A DNA stretch of 64,000 bases from Taxawa tesnikishii (nom. ined.). Lineage: Eukaryota > Ascomycota > Dothideomycetes > Dothideales. Below, piece after piece: positions 32,782 through 44,003 of this stretch. The position numbers and the translations under genes were made by a program. The DNA lies in the NCBI GenBank assembly GCA_030247885.1, contig JAPDRO010000018.1, positions 62,001-126,000 on the forward strand, in the 5' to 3' direction. The first letter of the stretch is position 1; each line of letters begins with the position of its first letter. Below the pieces are notes generated by a model, which was not told where the DNA came from, ran no database searches, and was given only the letters and a program-made list of their open reading frames with translations.

Positions 32782-33574
32782 TTTGCGTCTCTGTGCTCTT
32801 CAGTCTATCATAAAGCAACAGATAGCTGGGAGATCCTTGTCAGCAAAGACTATAGTACACAAAAGATAGCAGCGGATGTTCAACTGTCTTTAGTCTCATC
32901 GCCTATATCAAACATTTTCTCCATGCGAGCAGAAGTGCATTATAAAAGGCTTGGCGCGGGTTCACGAACTGTTTGAAATGATAGGACCTTGCGCTCTCAA
33001 AAGCTGCCTCGCCGAGACGATGAGGTGCTAATGATGCTACAGCATTTTCATGCATATCACTGGTTACAAGTTTGTTGCCTTATGTCAAAAGGTGCTTCTA
33101 CAGCAGAAAAAGATCCAGTATCAAAGGAAATAAGGAACGACTTGGACTTGTAAAGACAACTTAACATCATTACAACCCCTACCTGCTCCACTTCGCACCT
33201 TTGTTGCCTGATGGCCCACCGGTTCCAAAACACTATTCCTACTTCCTACACGTGTATCCATTGGTTCACACTTCCACTATGTCCGAAACGGGACAAGATG
33301 TGTTTCGTACCAGAGTTTTAGAAAGCATACGGGCTTCGTTCCAAGGTCTGGAAAAAGTATACGGGCTTCGTTCCAAGGTCTGAGCAAAGTCTATCAGAGT
33401 TAGGGGAAAATGTATAAGAATCGTGCTCATTCCACCTTTCTCTCTTCCCGTCTTCTCAAAATCACACACAGAGGGTTGCATCTCAGCCACAACCTTCAGA
33501 GCACACCGAACCTCCCAAGCAATACAAACACGCTTTGAGAACAGTCTCGGCTTCCGAGCCATTCATCTGGACAA
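32782..33574. other. Divergent promoter region
   Basis: 793 bp between divergent starts. Contains the tandem duplication at 33327-33382. A pyrimidine-rich leader lies just before ATG 33575. Confidence 0.5.
33327..33382. repeat. 24-bp direct tandem duplication
   Basis: Two identical 24-bp copies beginning ATACGGGCTTCGTTCC, at 33327-33350 and 33359-33382, separated by an 8-bp spacer (32-bp period). Confidence 0.9.
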
Positions 33575-34732
33575 ATGTCCACCGCTATCATGCCGACAGC
33601 ACCAACCTTGTCCAATCTGGGCACACTCGCATGTCTGCCACAGGAACTGCGAGATGACATCTGGCAACTCGCACAACAAGACATGTCGAGAGAAACCAAC
33701 CACGGGTACAATCTTGGCCGTCTTTCGGCTTACCGCTTCCGCGTCTTCAATCCGGACTCACAGCGTGGGCCGTGGTGCGAGGACTGCTGCATCCCCATCG
33801 GTAACTGGCTCGAAAGCTTTCCCGGAGCCAGCCGCAGAACCTTGCACGAGGTAGCGAAAGTCACAGATCTTTTTCCACCACCGTCAAAGGAGTTGCGCAT
33901 TCAAGTGGACGACAAGGGGTGGAAACTCAACTGCACGCCTCTCGCCTTCTCCCGAAGCAACACCCAACCCGATTTCACCAGGTTCCAGTCCATTGCCATA
34001 GACATCCTGCCTCCAAGACCAGACAGGGAACAACTCCTGCAGACGCGAAGCCATCTTATCAAGCTAGTAGAGATGTTACGGAACGCTCCTCGATTGCCGG
34101 CGGTCGAAATAAACCTATCGAACCCGAGTCCGGACCCGAGCGACGGCGGTCGAACCTGGTACAGCGCCAGAGCCACCTCCGCTCCCGGTGCGCACGAACC
34201 AGAAGCGCAGTCAGATGTCTTCTTTCCGTCCAACTGTTACGGCGACACACTGCAGCGCAGCGTTGCGATTCGCGATGCAGCAACCAGCTCTATTCTGGGC
34301 TTCGACTACTACCTTTCCGACATGGAGATCATACTCCGACCTCTTCTCCGCCTGCGCAACTGCGCCCGCGACCAAGCATCTGCTCTGCATGTTGGAGCGC
34401 GACCATGGAGGAGTGCCCCGGGAGTCCTGGACATCTGTTGGCGAGAATGGCCCTGGTTTGTGACTCGTCGTGCCCCAGTGGTGTTTCTGCTGGACGCGGT
34501 CAGTGAGAGGATGGCATCCTCCTCTACACCGATGGGAGACGACGTTGAGAAGGACTGTGCATTGGGCATCGAGACCGGGGAGGTGAAGGCCGCGGAGGTG
34601 GAACATATCGAAGATTGGATGGGGATTGACAAGGAAGAGGAGGATGCGCTTTTTGGTGAATTGTATGGCTACAGTGGAAGCAGGTACTTCGCCAATGACG
34701 ACGTACCAGATGGATTGGGTGGAGACAAGTAG
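33575..34732 (+). CDS. 2EXR/F-box-like domain orphan
   Basis: Single open frame, 385 aa. The N-terminal motif LACLPQELRDDIWQLAQQ (residues 18-35) has the LPxELRxxIW pattern that opens the 2EXR and F-box-like domains common in Pezizomycotina. The middle includes FQSIAIDILPPRPDREQLLQ and ILGFDYYLSDMEIILRPLLR, a layout seen in large families of unannotated filamentous-fungal proteins. An acidic C-terminal tail follows (MGIDKEEEDALFGELYGYSG). If F-box-like it could bind Skp1 in a ubiquitin ligase, but the match is short and I do not assert this. No frame defect. Confidence 0.75.
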   Translation: MSTAIMPTAPTLSNLGTLACLPQELRDDIWQLAQQDMSRETNHGYNLGRLSAYRFRVFNPDSQRGPWCEDCCIPIGNWLESFPGASRRTLHEVAKVTDLFPPPSKELRIQVDDKGWKLNCTPLAFSRSNTQPDFTRFQSIAIDILPPRPDREQLLQTRSHLIKLVEMLRNAPRLPAVEINLSNPSPDPSDGGRTWYSARATSAPGAHEPEAQSDVFFPSNCYGDTLQRSVAIRDAATSSILGFDYYLSDMEIILRPLLRLRNCARDQASALHVGARPWRSAPGVLDICWREWPWFVTRRAPVVFLLDAVSERMASSSTPMGDDVEKDCALGIETGEVKAAEVEHIEDWMGIDKEEEDALFGELYGYSGSRYFANDDVPDGLGGDK

Positions 34733-36906
34733 ACAGACGTTTGAGTTCTTGCCTGTACATACTTCGCACGGAAACCTACAGCCTTGTGCTGAACCCCTTA
34801 ACTTGGTACTCTCCGCCTTCGACGTGTTTATGTCCTGGTGACGATACCGATGGCACTTCGCCATAGAACGATAAGATGGCCGTCAGGGTCTCGAAAGTCC
34901 TATCGCTCCCGTTTCCGCTGGCGGGCCGTCTGTTTAATCTCCTTTGCATCCTTCATCAAGTCTTCAGACCTTCATGGTATAGCTTTCGATTGGGTTCCTG
35001 CATTGGCAGCTAATCTCTCTGAAGGAAGGCTTGGTTAACTCGCCGCAAGAACTAGGTAAGAAACCCGAGTTGCGTAGTATGGCGCGAGCGGCTCCGCAAA
35101 CATCCTCAACAAACAGTACTCACCCCCACGCGATCTTTATCAACAACCGTCGGCAAAACGCCGGGCAAAACGCCGACGGCTATTGATAGAGATCGCGCGA
35201 GGGTGAGTGGTGAAGGGGCTGCAGAAGCGGGATAGCAAACAGCAGTGCGGAAAGATTGCGCTGCGCTGGTGCAATATAAAGTTTCTCGATGGAGGAGAGG
35301 CGGGATCTATTGGAAGGGGCCGATGGGCATGTGCATAGGCAGATGTTCTCACGGCACGCCAAATGCAGGCCGCGCGTGCGACGAGTGGGACGCCTGAAAA
35401 TGGGAAATGCCCTTTTCAGAAGACGGTAACGGCAACGGCTACGGAACGGATGAGAGAAGGCCCGCGCGTTTATCCGATCGATCTTTACTACCGCTTCCCG
35501 TTTCGCCAAGCCGTTGTAATTAGGTATAGATGTGAGACAACTCTGCGTCGCACAAACGGTTGTCGCAGTGAATAGTTGCTCAACATGAACGTCCGAGTAG
35601 TGCGGGACGCAAACACGCTCTGCATCACATTGATTCGATAACGTGTTCGTGGACAACTGAACCTAGTCGGTCAACGTGCAGACCAGCAACGGCGAAAGCT
35701 CCAGAACGCCGTCAGGACTCAGACCAAGGTTTGCTGCTCGAGGCCTGCAGTAGCGCGAGGACGGGGTGTTTTGACTTCAACGCCCTCAAACATGCACGTC
35801 TTCGTTGAACAGTTCCGGATCGCCGAGCGAAGACGCCCGTGGTTGCGGTTGCGGTTGCGGTTGCGTGAGGACTTGGCAGAGGATGCAGATGACTCGCAGC
35901 ACGATCGTCCACAGCAAGGCATGTGAATATGGCGCACTCACAGGAGCGATTGAGATGCGAGTTATCGCACGGAGGCCCCGACATCAACGGCCTTGCCCCG
36001 GAACGTGCCTTCGGCAGCCATCGAGCGCAGGGGCCGCTGCTCTTATGCCGCTTCGCTTCCCTATCGGATGTCTGAGCCATGTGTTGCCGGCACGCTCATC
36101 GACACTTAGCGCGTCTTGTAAAATCTCGTGATTCGCTCCCTTCGGACAGTTTACTATCTAAGCTCCTCTTTGGGCTACGCAGACCCTGAGATCCAGCCAG
36201 AAAGCCCCAGCAAAGACCCAAAACCTACCTATCCTTGAACTCGCATAACGTTGCCACTTTTTTCCTCCTTCCGAAACACCATTCACACACCAGTTTCTGC
36301 GAGAAGACTAACGTTTGTTCTTATCCTTATTGCGTCCGCTGGCAGGTGCAAGTCCGTTCGCTCCAATTGCTGTTCCAATTGCATCTGTAGCGCTCTCCCA
36401 AGTCTCCCCCAAGAACTTCCCTCGCCACATATCGAGCCGCCAAGACACCTTCTCCTGACGCCCCAAGCCTCGTCGACACTCGAGGAAGCGGCACAGTGAC
36501 CCCTTTCGCAGCTCTGGGTTCCATTGGCACAGCCATTGAGCTCTGCAAAACTCCGCTGCCGAGTCATTGACAGCTTCCCCACCGCCAGAGCTGCCGCTGC
36601 CACAGCTGCCCCCTACTTTTCCGACGACTGCACACAACTCTGCCGAACACCGAGCTCGATATCTGGGCCGCATTTGACCGACCGTCTGCGGAAAGGACAT
36701 GCTTGGAGGGGGTTGGGAAAGAACAAGAACAAATAAAACTGACAGGAAAAATAAGACAAGAGTCGAGGGCAACAGTGGAAGCAAGTGGTACAGCATCGCA
36801 TCTGGAGCCAATACGTCCCCGTCCTGCGTAGCATCTATCCCAAGGCATATACATCTCTTCGCAAAGGAAGCACACGCAGCATCCCCCTGCGCATTGTTAT
36901 TTCCAA
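34733..36906. other. 2.2-kb gene-less stretch upstream of the HSF-type regulator
   Basis: A long promoter or 5' leader region for the SFL1-like gene. The last 700 bp are pyrimidine-rich in places. Contains the palindromic element at 35118-35208. I find no gene. Confidence 0.5.
35118..35208. mobile_element. 91-bp palindromic MITE-like element
   Basis: Two 37-nt arms (35118-35154 and the complement of 35172-35208) start ACTCACCC and pair along their full length around a 17-nt GC-rich loop. The arms differ at five positions, all transitions (C/T or A/G). No obvious target site duplication. No coding capacity. Confidence 0.7.
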
Positions 36907-38872
36907 ATGGCTACCCTGGGAGAATCCCTCCGTCACAGTCCCTTCAGAGGTGCAATCAAGGATATCCCGGTTCTCCCATCTACTGCACCCTCATCGCTCT
37001 CTCCCGGCGACCCTATGGACGTTATGTCGCCTTCGTCCTCGATGGGCCCACCAAATGGCAACAGTCCCAGCGCAGACCGACAACAAGCTCCCGTGGGGAC
37101 TACTCCCGAAGGGGAGGTGCTGGTCAATGGAACACCTGCGCAGCCTGTAGGTGCTGCAGCAGTGGCGCAGCAGCCGAAGGTAGTACAGACAGCATTTATC
37201 CACAAGCTCTACAGGTAAGCGCCTTCTGCATCGACTCGATCACACGCATTCCTGACCAAGGTTCCAGCATGCTCGAGGATCAGAGCATCCAGCATCTGAT
37301 CTCCTGGTCGCAGAGTAATGAAGGGTTTGTCATGTCTCCTTCGACCGAGTTTTCCAAAGTCCTTGCGTAAGTGATTCGGTTTACTTGTGGAAGCGCCTCG
37401 TTAACCCTCTTAGATCTTACTTTAAGCACACCAATATATCTTCTTTTGTTCGTCAACTTAACATGTATGGTTTCCACAAGGGTGAGTGGAGCCAACCGAG
37501 CCGAGTGGCCGCGTGCACGTCTAATCATCTGTGCAGTCAGCGATGTCTTCCATACTGGAGCGCCAGACGCGCCACTCTGGGAATTCAAACACGGCAACGG
37601 CAACTTCAAGCGTGGCGACTTGGTTGGGCTGAGAGAAATCAAACGACGCGCATCCCGTCACACGCTCATCCACCGTGATTCTTTCTCGGGCGCACCCAAG
37701 ATGCCGGCCGTTCCCGTGCCTCCTCCGCCGGCACCGGTACCCGTGATGGAACCTCCGCAGGATCCTCTTGAGGCACGCCTCAGCTTGTTCGAGCACCACT
37801 TCAACGATCTCTACTCGCGCCTGGCACGCACCGAAGACGCTCTTGCGAACCTTAACAGCAAGCATCAGATGCTTTCGGAGAGTGTCACACGTTGCCACCA
37901 GTACAGCAGTGAATTGTCGTCGCAGATACTTCGTCTCATTCCAGATCAGGAGAACCCAATCCACAAAGACGGTAAGGACCCCGCATTCACCGAACAATCC
38001 TGTGCTGATCGTCTTTAGTGTTTTCTTTGCGGTCCGAGATCGTCAGACAGGTTGATCTCCTTAGGGGCCAGGACAGCCCTCCCGAGTGCAGCGTTCCTGG
38101 AAGACAATCCTACCTGCCGCCTGCTTCCTCATTCGATACAGCACAACCCGTTTCTCCTAGACAGCCGATGTACGATGGATCAAGGCGACCTTCACTTGCG
38201 GCCACTTCTAGACCACCCTCTTTCCGAGCAAACATCCCGCCTCATCTGACGGTCTCACCACGCCGCTATGGATCCTTCTCTAACGGCCCGTATTCTCCCT
38301 CATCGTCGCGGCCAGGACAAGGATATGCACCGGCTCCACTGCCACCTCCACCGCCACAAACCCAACAACCGCAACCGCAACCGCAACATCCCTTGGCGTC
38401 CGCATCATCACCGTCTGGCAGTCTTTCCCGGCGTCACACATCCGCAGACATCCGTCTCCAGGGCTGGCAAGGCCAAGTCCCACTCGGCACACACGGCGGG
38501 TCGCCATACGCCTCAGGCCAGAACTCTGGCCAATGGCCCTCGTCGCCCTTCCACCAACCCCTCGATGCTAGCGGCCAGCAGTTGCGTGACACGCTCGCGG
38601 CTTACGAGCTGCCTCGTGCCGCACACAACATGAGCCGCCAGGCCACTCCTCCACCGCCCGAATCCGTTCCCAGCTATGCCAACACCAGCAATGAGCCCGG
38701 CTGGCAGCTGCCGGGACCACGGTTCCCATTCAGGGGAATCGACACGGGACCACCAACCCGTCGCAGCAGTATGGCGAGCAACGTGCACTCGCTCCTGAAT
38801 CCGGCAGAGACTGCGGAAAGAGAAGGCGAGGATGAACCGCCGGAGGAGAGGAAGAGGAAGAGACTGGTTTGA
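36907..38872 (+). CDS. SFL1: HSF-type transcription factor, Sfl1-like
   Basis: Five exons: 36907-37214, 37268-37366, 37414-37481, 37537-37971 and 38019-38872; 587 aa, introns 47-55 nt. The HSF DNA-binding domain (about residues 92-215) is spread over exons 1-4: KVVQTAFIHKLYSMLEDQS, HLISWSQSNEGFVMSPSTEF, SYFKHTNISSFVRQLNMYGF (recognition helix) and LWEFKHGNGNFKRGDLVGLR. A coiled region follows (RLSLFEHHFNDLYSRLARTE) with a Pro/Gln/Ser-rich C-terminal half ending ERKRKRLV, a likely nuclear localisation signal. Sequence around the domain matches Sfl1-type rather than Hsf1 or Skn7 factors. In yeast Sfl1 represses flocculation and stress genes; in plant pathogens its homologues affect stress tolerance and virulence. 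Exon 3 is only 68 nt. No frame defect. Confidence 0.88.
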
Positions 38873-39287
38873 GACGGGGACGGAATGCATTGATCATGTC
38901 GATCATTTATTTTCTTTGATACCCGAATTTTTGATGCGGATATACATTCGCTGTATAGCGTCTTTCTGTCCATAGTCTTGCAATTGGAGTGTTTGCGGAT
39001 CGTGTCTCTTTTGCAATATCGTGGAGCAACAAGGTGGAGGAACCGCCGTCGTACAAACAGCTGCGCGCTCAGGGCTCCAACAAAACGCGAAGTCGACGTC
39101 ATAGCACAAACAACGTGACATGGGGGTGTAAGCTATTTGTTCCGTTCATGAGTACCTACTTACTCGAGTACATCGACGTCTCTTGGTTTAGTCCATTGAA
39201 ACACAGAAAGAAGACTCATTCCGACCTACCTGCATACCTGTCTCACCACCACTTCCACCCAAAGTCAATGCTGAGCAGTGAGTTATA
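38873..39287. other. Intergenic spacer
   Basis: 415 bp between two plus-strand genes. No gene seen. Confidence 0.5.
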
Positions 39288-40686
39288 ATGGGAGAAGTTG
39301 CAGGAGCTCTGTATGGGGTTGAGACGTTCATCGAAGGTGCTGTGGCATTAGCCAAGGGCATATATGACCCTACGTTGCCTTTAAAGGCAACCCTTGCCCC
39401 CATCTCTGACCTGAGCTTGCCGAGAGCCTATCATACCCTCTCGGTAGTCAAAGGCCGAGCCTACATCTTTGGTGGGAAAATCACCGGAGAGGATGGTGAA
39501 GAGGTATACCGGTTCCAAACTCCGCAGTACATTTTCCAGGAAGCTGACGGCTCTCCCAGACCCTCGCCGACAATGCGATGCACATTGTCATCCTCCCATC
39601 GTCGGGAGTCGAGTCCACAGACTACAAGAAGATAGAGCCAACAAAGAACACGCCTTCTCCTAGATTCGGCCATTCCGCTGCCGTAATAGATGATTGCATC
39701 TATGTATTCGGCGGGAGCAGCGCCTCAGAAGAAGACCCTTTGAGTGAAGATGGCTGTGTCTGGGTATTCAATACGACTACGGACAGCTGGTCTAGCCTGA
39801 AGCCTACAGCAGGAGGCGACAAGCCAGATGGCCGTATCTACCACGCTTCCACAGCTTCAGACCAACCTCAACCAGTATTTCATCGCACAGATGAAGGGAC
39901 AGCGCCTCAGTTGCCGCCCGACCCGGCCAAATACGTTCCTGAACCGCCAGCGCCAAACACGTACGGCACTGTTGTAGTGTACGGGGGACCTCTGGCAAAG
40001 GCGAGACTCTTTCGGACCTCTACGCTTTCGATGTCGCGTCGAAAACCTGGTCTGATCTGCCAGCCCCTCCGCCTGCGGCCAGCACCACGGCCAGTAGCCC
40101 AACTTTGGCAATGGTCGAGAGCCGCTTGTACACATTCTCTTCCGGACACACTCACTACCTGGATCTGCACAAAGCTCCCTTCAACGACAAAGACGGGAAC
40201 AGCGCTAGTGGCATCAAGCCTCTTGGACCATGGTCTCCAATCCCATCTGGCTTACACCCTGACAAGCCGGGCCCTGGCAACCGTACAGGAGCAACGCTTC
40301 TCCCAGTAACGACTGGCCAGGGACGTAATTACTTGCTACTCGTTGGCGGCGAGTCAAGCACCGGACAGAGCTCTCCATCCGCCCACAGTGACGTCTGGGC
40401 TCTGCAGCTTAATCCTGAAAAGGGCACGGCAGCGAGCGTCAAGGATTCGGTACGGACGGCCATCAAGATGTCTACTGATGAGGATGAGTGGGCTGAGCTG
40501 AAGTACTACAACACCGACGGGGTCGAGATTAAGGAAGGCCAATTTCAGAACGGTGTTGGCAAGCGCAAAGGATATGCTGCGGCCAAGGGCACCGAGGTCG
40601 ATGGATGCAGCGTGCTGGTTTGGGGTGGCTTCGGGGAGAGTGGGAAGGCTCTGGGAGACGGACTCATGATTACGGTCGAACGATGA
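39288..40686 (+). CDS. Kelch-repeat protein
   Basis: Exons 39288-39503 and 39560-40686 (56-nt intron, GTATAC, GCTGAC, CCCAG) give 447 aa after adding one base to the G5 run at 39983-39987. With it the frame reads VYGGTSGKGETLSDLYAFDV, an ordinary kelch blade; without it the frame is lost. Kelch units are LPRAYHTLSVVKGRAYIFGG, SPRFGHSAAVIDDCIYVFGG, GRNYLLLVGGESS with SDVWALQL, and SVLVWGGFGESGKALGDGLM at the end. It is a beta-propeller scaffold; no catalytic domain is visible and I cannot name the partner. A short amphipathic head (GALYGVETFIEGAVALAKGI) precedes the propeller. 370 bp upstream of the ADCK2-type gene on the same strand. Confidence 0.85.
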
Positions 40687-41056
40687 TCGTTGGCGAGCTA
40701 AGCTCTGCAGTTTGCTTGTCACGCGTTTCTCTATACAAAACGAAAACATCTGTACAAAACATCAGAAGACTACCTTTTGCCGAAGTGAATGCTTTGTTGC
40801 ATGTGACTACCCGCGATGACGTCGCGTTTCCCGCCTTCCATCGACTCGGGCGCAACTTTCGGAGATCCTGTTGCGCTGCAGTGTGTCGCCATAGCTGGTC
40901 CAATACGACAAACCAATCGCGAAACACACGGAATACTACAAGCAAAGGGGATACAAATCTCTTGCCCTTCCTACCAAAGAACCGTAAGGCCATGGACGCG
41001 CGCATTCCCCGGTGACCTTGGATCTATACCCACACATCCCTAGATCTATATCTAGA
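40687..41056. other. Intergenic spacer
   Basis: 370 bp, presumably the promoter of the ADCK2-type gene. Confidence 0.5.
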
Positions 41057-43331
41057 ATGCGAACCACGTTCCTCCTCGCCCAAACATGTCTCAGGCGAGG
41101 AGCACAGCAGTCGAGTCGACACACCTTCCGCCATGGTGCGCGAGCCTTTACATCGACGCGCGCGAACCACCGAAGTGACTTCTTCCACAATGCCAGGACA
41201 TTCTTCCGGGCGCCTCCGCCGCCTGTCAGGGAGGGACGGCGTGCCTCGCCGCAGCCGCACTGTCACCAGCGGCCTTCATACAGCTGAGCGAAGAGGACAA
41301 TGGCGACGAGAAGACAGGAGAAGAACACATGCTGGAGGCATCAAGGGCAGAATTGGAGGAGTACGTGCCTGAGTCATTGCGAGGATCTAAGACAGTACGG
41401 AGGAGCATTTGGAGGTTCGTGACCGCGTACATCGTCGAACCTATCGCGACCGGTCTACGGTTCTTGCACTTGGTTATCATATTCGTACCGGTTATAGCGG
41501 CTGTGCCGGTGATATGGCTCGGTTCGAGACAGAAGGACAGAGATAATGAGCGCAGCGGCACGCTGTGGTGGTACGGCTTCTTGGTGCGCTCGATGGAAAG
41601 GGCTGGCGCTGCTTTCATCAAGGTAGGGAACTACAATCGGGAGATCTGTCCTGGATACTGACGGCTGTTGTAGCTGGGACAATGGGCAGCATCAAGGACA
41701 GACATCTTCCCGACCGAGATGTGTAACATAATGTCGACTCTGCATTCAAACGCTCCCGCACATTCGCTCCGTGTCACAAAACGAACGATCGAGAAGGCCT
41801 TTGGAATGCATTTCGACGACATCTTTGAAGAATTCCAGGAAACGCCGTTGGGTGTCGGTGCCATAGCACAGGTTTACAAAGCCAAGCTAAAGCCAGATCT
41901 CGCGGTTTCAGAGGATCCCGACCTGAAGCAACAACCACAGACTTTGCGTGCTACAGTCAGGAGGAGTGTGGATAGTGCTCTCAAGAGCACGCCGCAGAGG
42001 GTACCCTCCAGCTACGTTGCTATCAAGGTCCTTCACCCCAACATCGAGAAGATTGTGCGGAGGGATTTGAAGATCATGGGATTCTTCGCCGCGATAATAA
42101 ACGCGATACCGACCATGGAATGGCTGTCATTCCCTGACGAGGTGAACCAATTTGCAGAGATGATGCGTCTGCAGCTCGACTTGCGTATCGAAGCGGCCAA
42201 CCTCACCATCTTCCGGAAACACTTCCTCAACCGGACCACCGCCTGGTTCCCCTACCCGTACACCCAGTACACGACACGCCAGGTCCTCGTTGAAGAGTTC
42301 GCGCATGGCGTCCCGCTCGAGCACTTCCTCCAAAACGGCGGCGGAGTCTTCCAGAAGGAAATAGCCGATGAAGGACTCGATGCGTTCTTGCACATGCTTC
42401 TAATCGACAACTTCATCCATGCAGACCTGCATCCTGGAAATATCATGGTGCGCTTCTACCAACCTGTGCGCATGGACGTCGGTGGGAGCCTACCCACTTT
42501 CCACTACCGCGAAAAGCCAGACCCCAAGTCCTCCAAGGACGTCACCGACGACGTGCTACAGCGTCTCCAACCCTGTCGGCACGACAAGAAGAGATGGCTC
42601 GCCACCCTCGAAGAGATTGACCAGCAGGGCTACCGGCCGCAACTCATCTTCATCGACACGGGTCTCGTGACCGAACTGAACAACACCAACCGCCGCAACT
42701 TCCTCGACCTGTTCAAAGCCATCGCGGAATTCGACGGCTACCGTGCGGGCAACCTGATGACGGAGCGCTGCCGCCAGCCGAGCGCGGTCATCGACAAAGA
42801 CGTCTTCGCCCTCCGCATGCAGCACCTGGTGCTCGGCGTCAAGAGCCGCACCTTCGCGCTCGGAAACATCAAGATTGGCGATATCCTGAACGAGGTGCTG
42901 AGCATGGTGCGCCAGCACCACGTCAGGATGGAGGGCGACTTCATCAACGTCGTGCTGAGCATCCTGCTCCTCGAAGGCATCGGCCGCAGCTTGGACCCCA
43001 ACCTCGATCTCTTTTCTGGGTAAGTTGTAACGCGGGCGGGTGGTGGTACCACCCCTTCCCCCCCCCCCCCCCCCCCTCCTCCGCCTCTTTTGCGCGGCGG
43101 CCCTTTGATCCAATCTTTCCAACTGTTCGGCGGCTAACTGAGAACCCCACACACAGCGCGCTTCCGATCCTGAGACAGCTGGGTGCACAGGGCGGCACGA
43201 GCATGCTCCGTAGCGGCGACTTGTCCATGGTCAAGGTCTGGGCCGGCCTCGAGGCGAGGAAATTCCTGCAGGCGAGCATCGAGAGCGTGGAGGCGTGCGT
43301 CAAGTACGATCAGCTGTCGCCCAATGTCTAG
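41057..43331 (+). CDS. CQD1: UbiB/ABC1 atypical kinase, ADCK2/Cqd1 (Ypl109c) type
   Basis: Exons 41057-41622, 41674-43019 and 43157-43331; 695 aa after adding one base in the G runs at 41229-41235. The N-terminus is a mitochondrial presequence (MRTTFLLAQTCLRRGAQQSS, basic, ends before RAFTSTR). A membrane segment (LHLVIIFVPVIAAVPVIWLG) precedes the UbiB signature KxGQ in AAFIKLGQWAASRTDIFPTE. Kinase-like motifs follow: GVGAIAQVYKAKL, VAIKVLHPNIEK, catalytic NFIHADLHPGNIMV and metal-binding LIFIDTGLV. In yeast Cqd1 is an inner-membrane protein facing the intermembrane space that influences coenzyme Q distribution and phospholipids; human ADCK2 is the relative. Between HADLHPGN and the DTG motif there is a family-typical insertion. 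The last intron (137 nt) contains a run of 19 C. The frame break lies between the presequence and AAAALSPAAFIQLSEED. Confidence 0.9.
43058..43076. repeat. C19 homopolymer in an intron
   Basis: Nineteen consecutive C, within the last intron of the ADCK2-type gene. Its true length is doubtful given the homopolymer losses elsewhere in this sequence. Confidence 0.8.
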
Positions 43332-44003
43332 GTTTGGGGTTTTCCCCTTCCGTGCGAGTGCATCGGGGTTTCGATGGGGGCATTGTCTGCACGCGAACGG
43401 CGTTCGGGAGCATGCCGGGATGTTGGATTATGCCTTGCTGGTGTTGCGTTTTTTTTCTGTTAGGAAGAAGGAGAAGTCGGAATCGATACGTGTGAGAGAT
43501 GGGGTTTGTGTGAGTTGTAGAGGGATGCTGTGGCCGCTTTCCGCTCGGAATAGCAACAACACATGAGAACGCCTCGAGACTTTGTCTTGGGGGATTTACA
43601 TGGTGAGAACCGTTGACCATGTGAATGGAGCAATTACTGCCTGCAGATGATGTGGTAGGATGGGTGCAAACATGACTACGGAGGGGAGCAGGGGAGCAGA
43701 AAAGGTACGGTGGCGCTTGCTTGACACATACCAAAAATCAAGCATCGGTCACTCTTCAACACGTACACATCCGGGTTCATCTTGGAACGGATGATATTTG
43801 TCATCAACGCGTCAATGATCACGCGTGAGCTATCTCAGCAACTAAGAAAAAAGGGTCGAAGAAGCACGCCATCGCCATCCTACTTCCTCCATGGGGCTAA
43901 TAGAACAGCTGAGCATAACATGCTACCGAACCACGTCCATCCCATCCATGCACGTGACATGTACACCTCCTCATTTGCGCCCATGGAACACCACCGGAGC
44001 CTC
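43332..44003. other. Tail-to-tail spacer ADCK2-type gene / NST1
   Basis: 672 bp between convergent stops. No gene seen. Confidence 0.5.
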
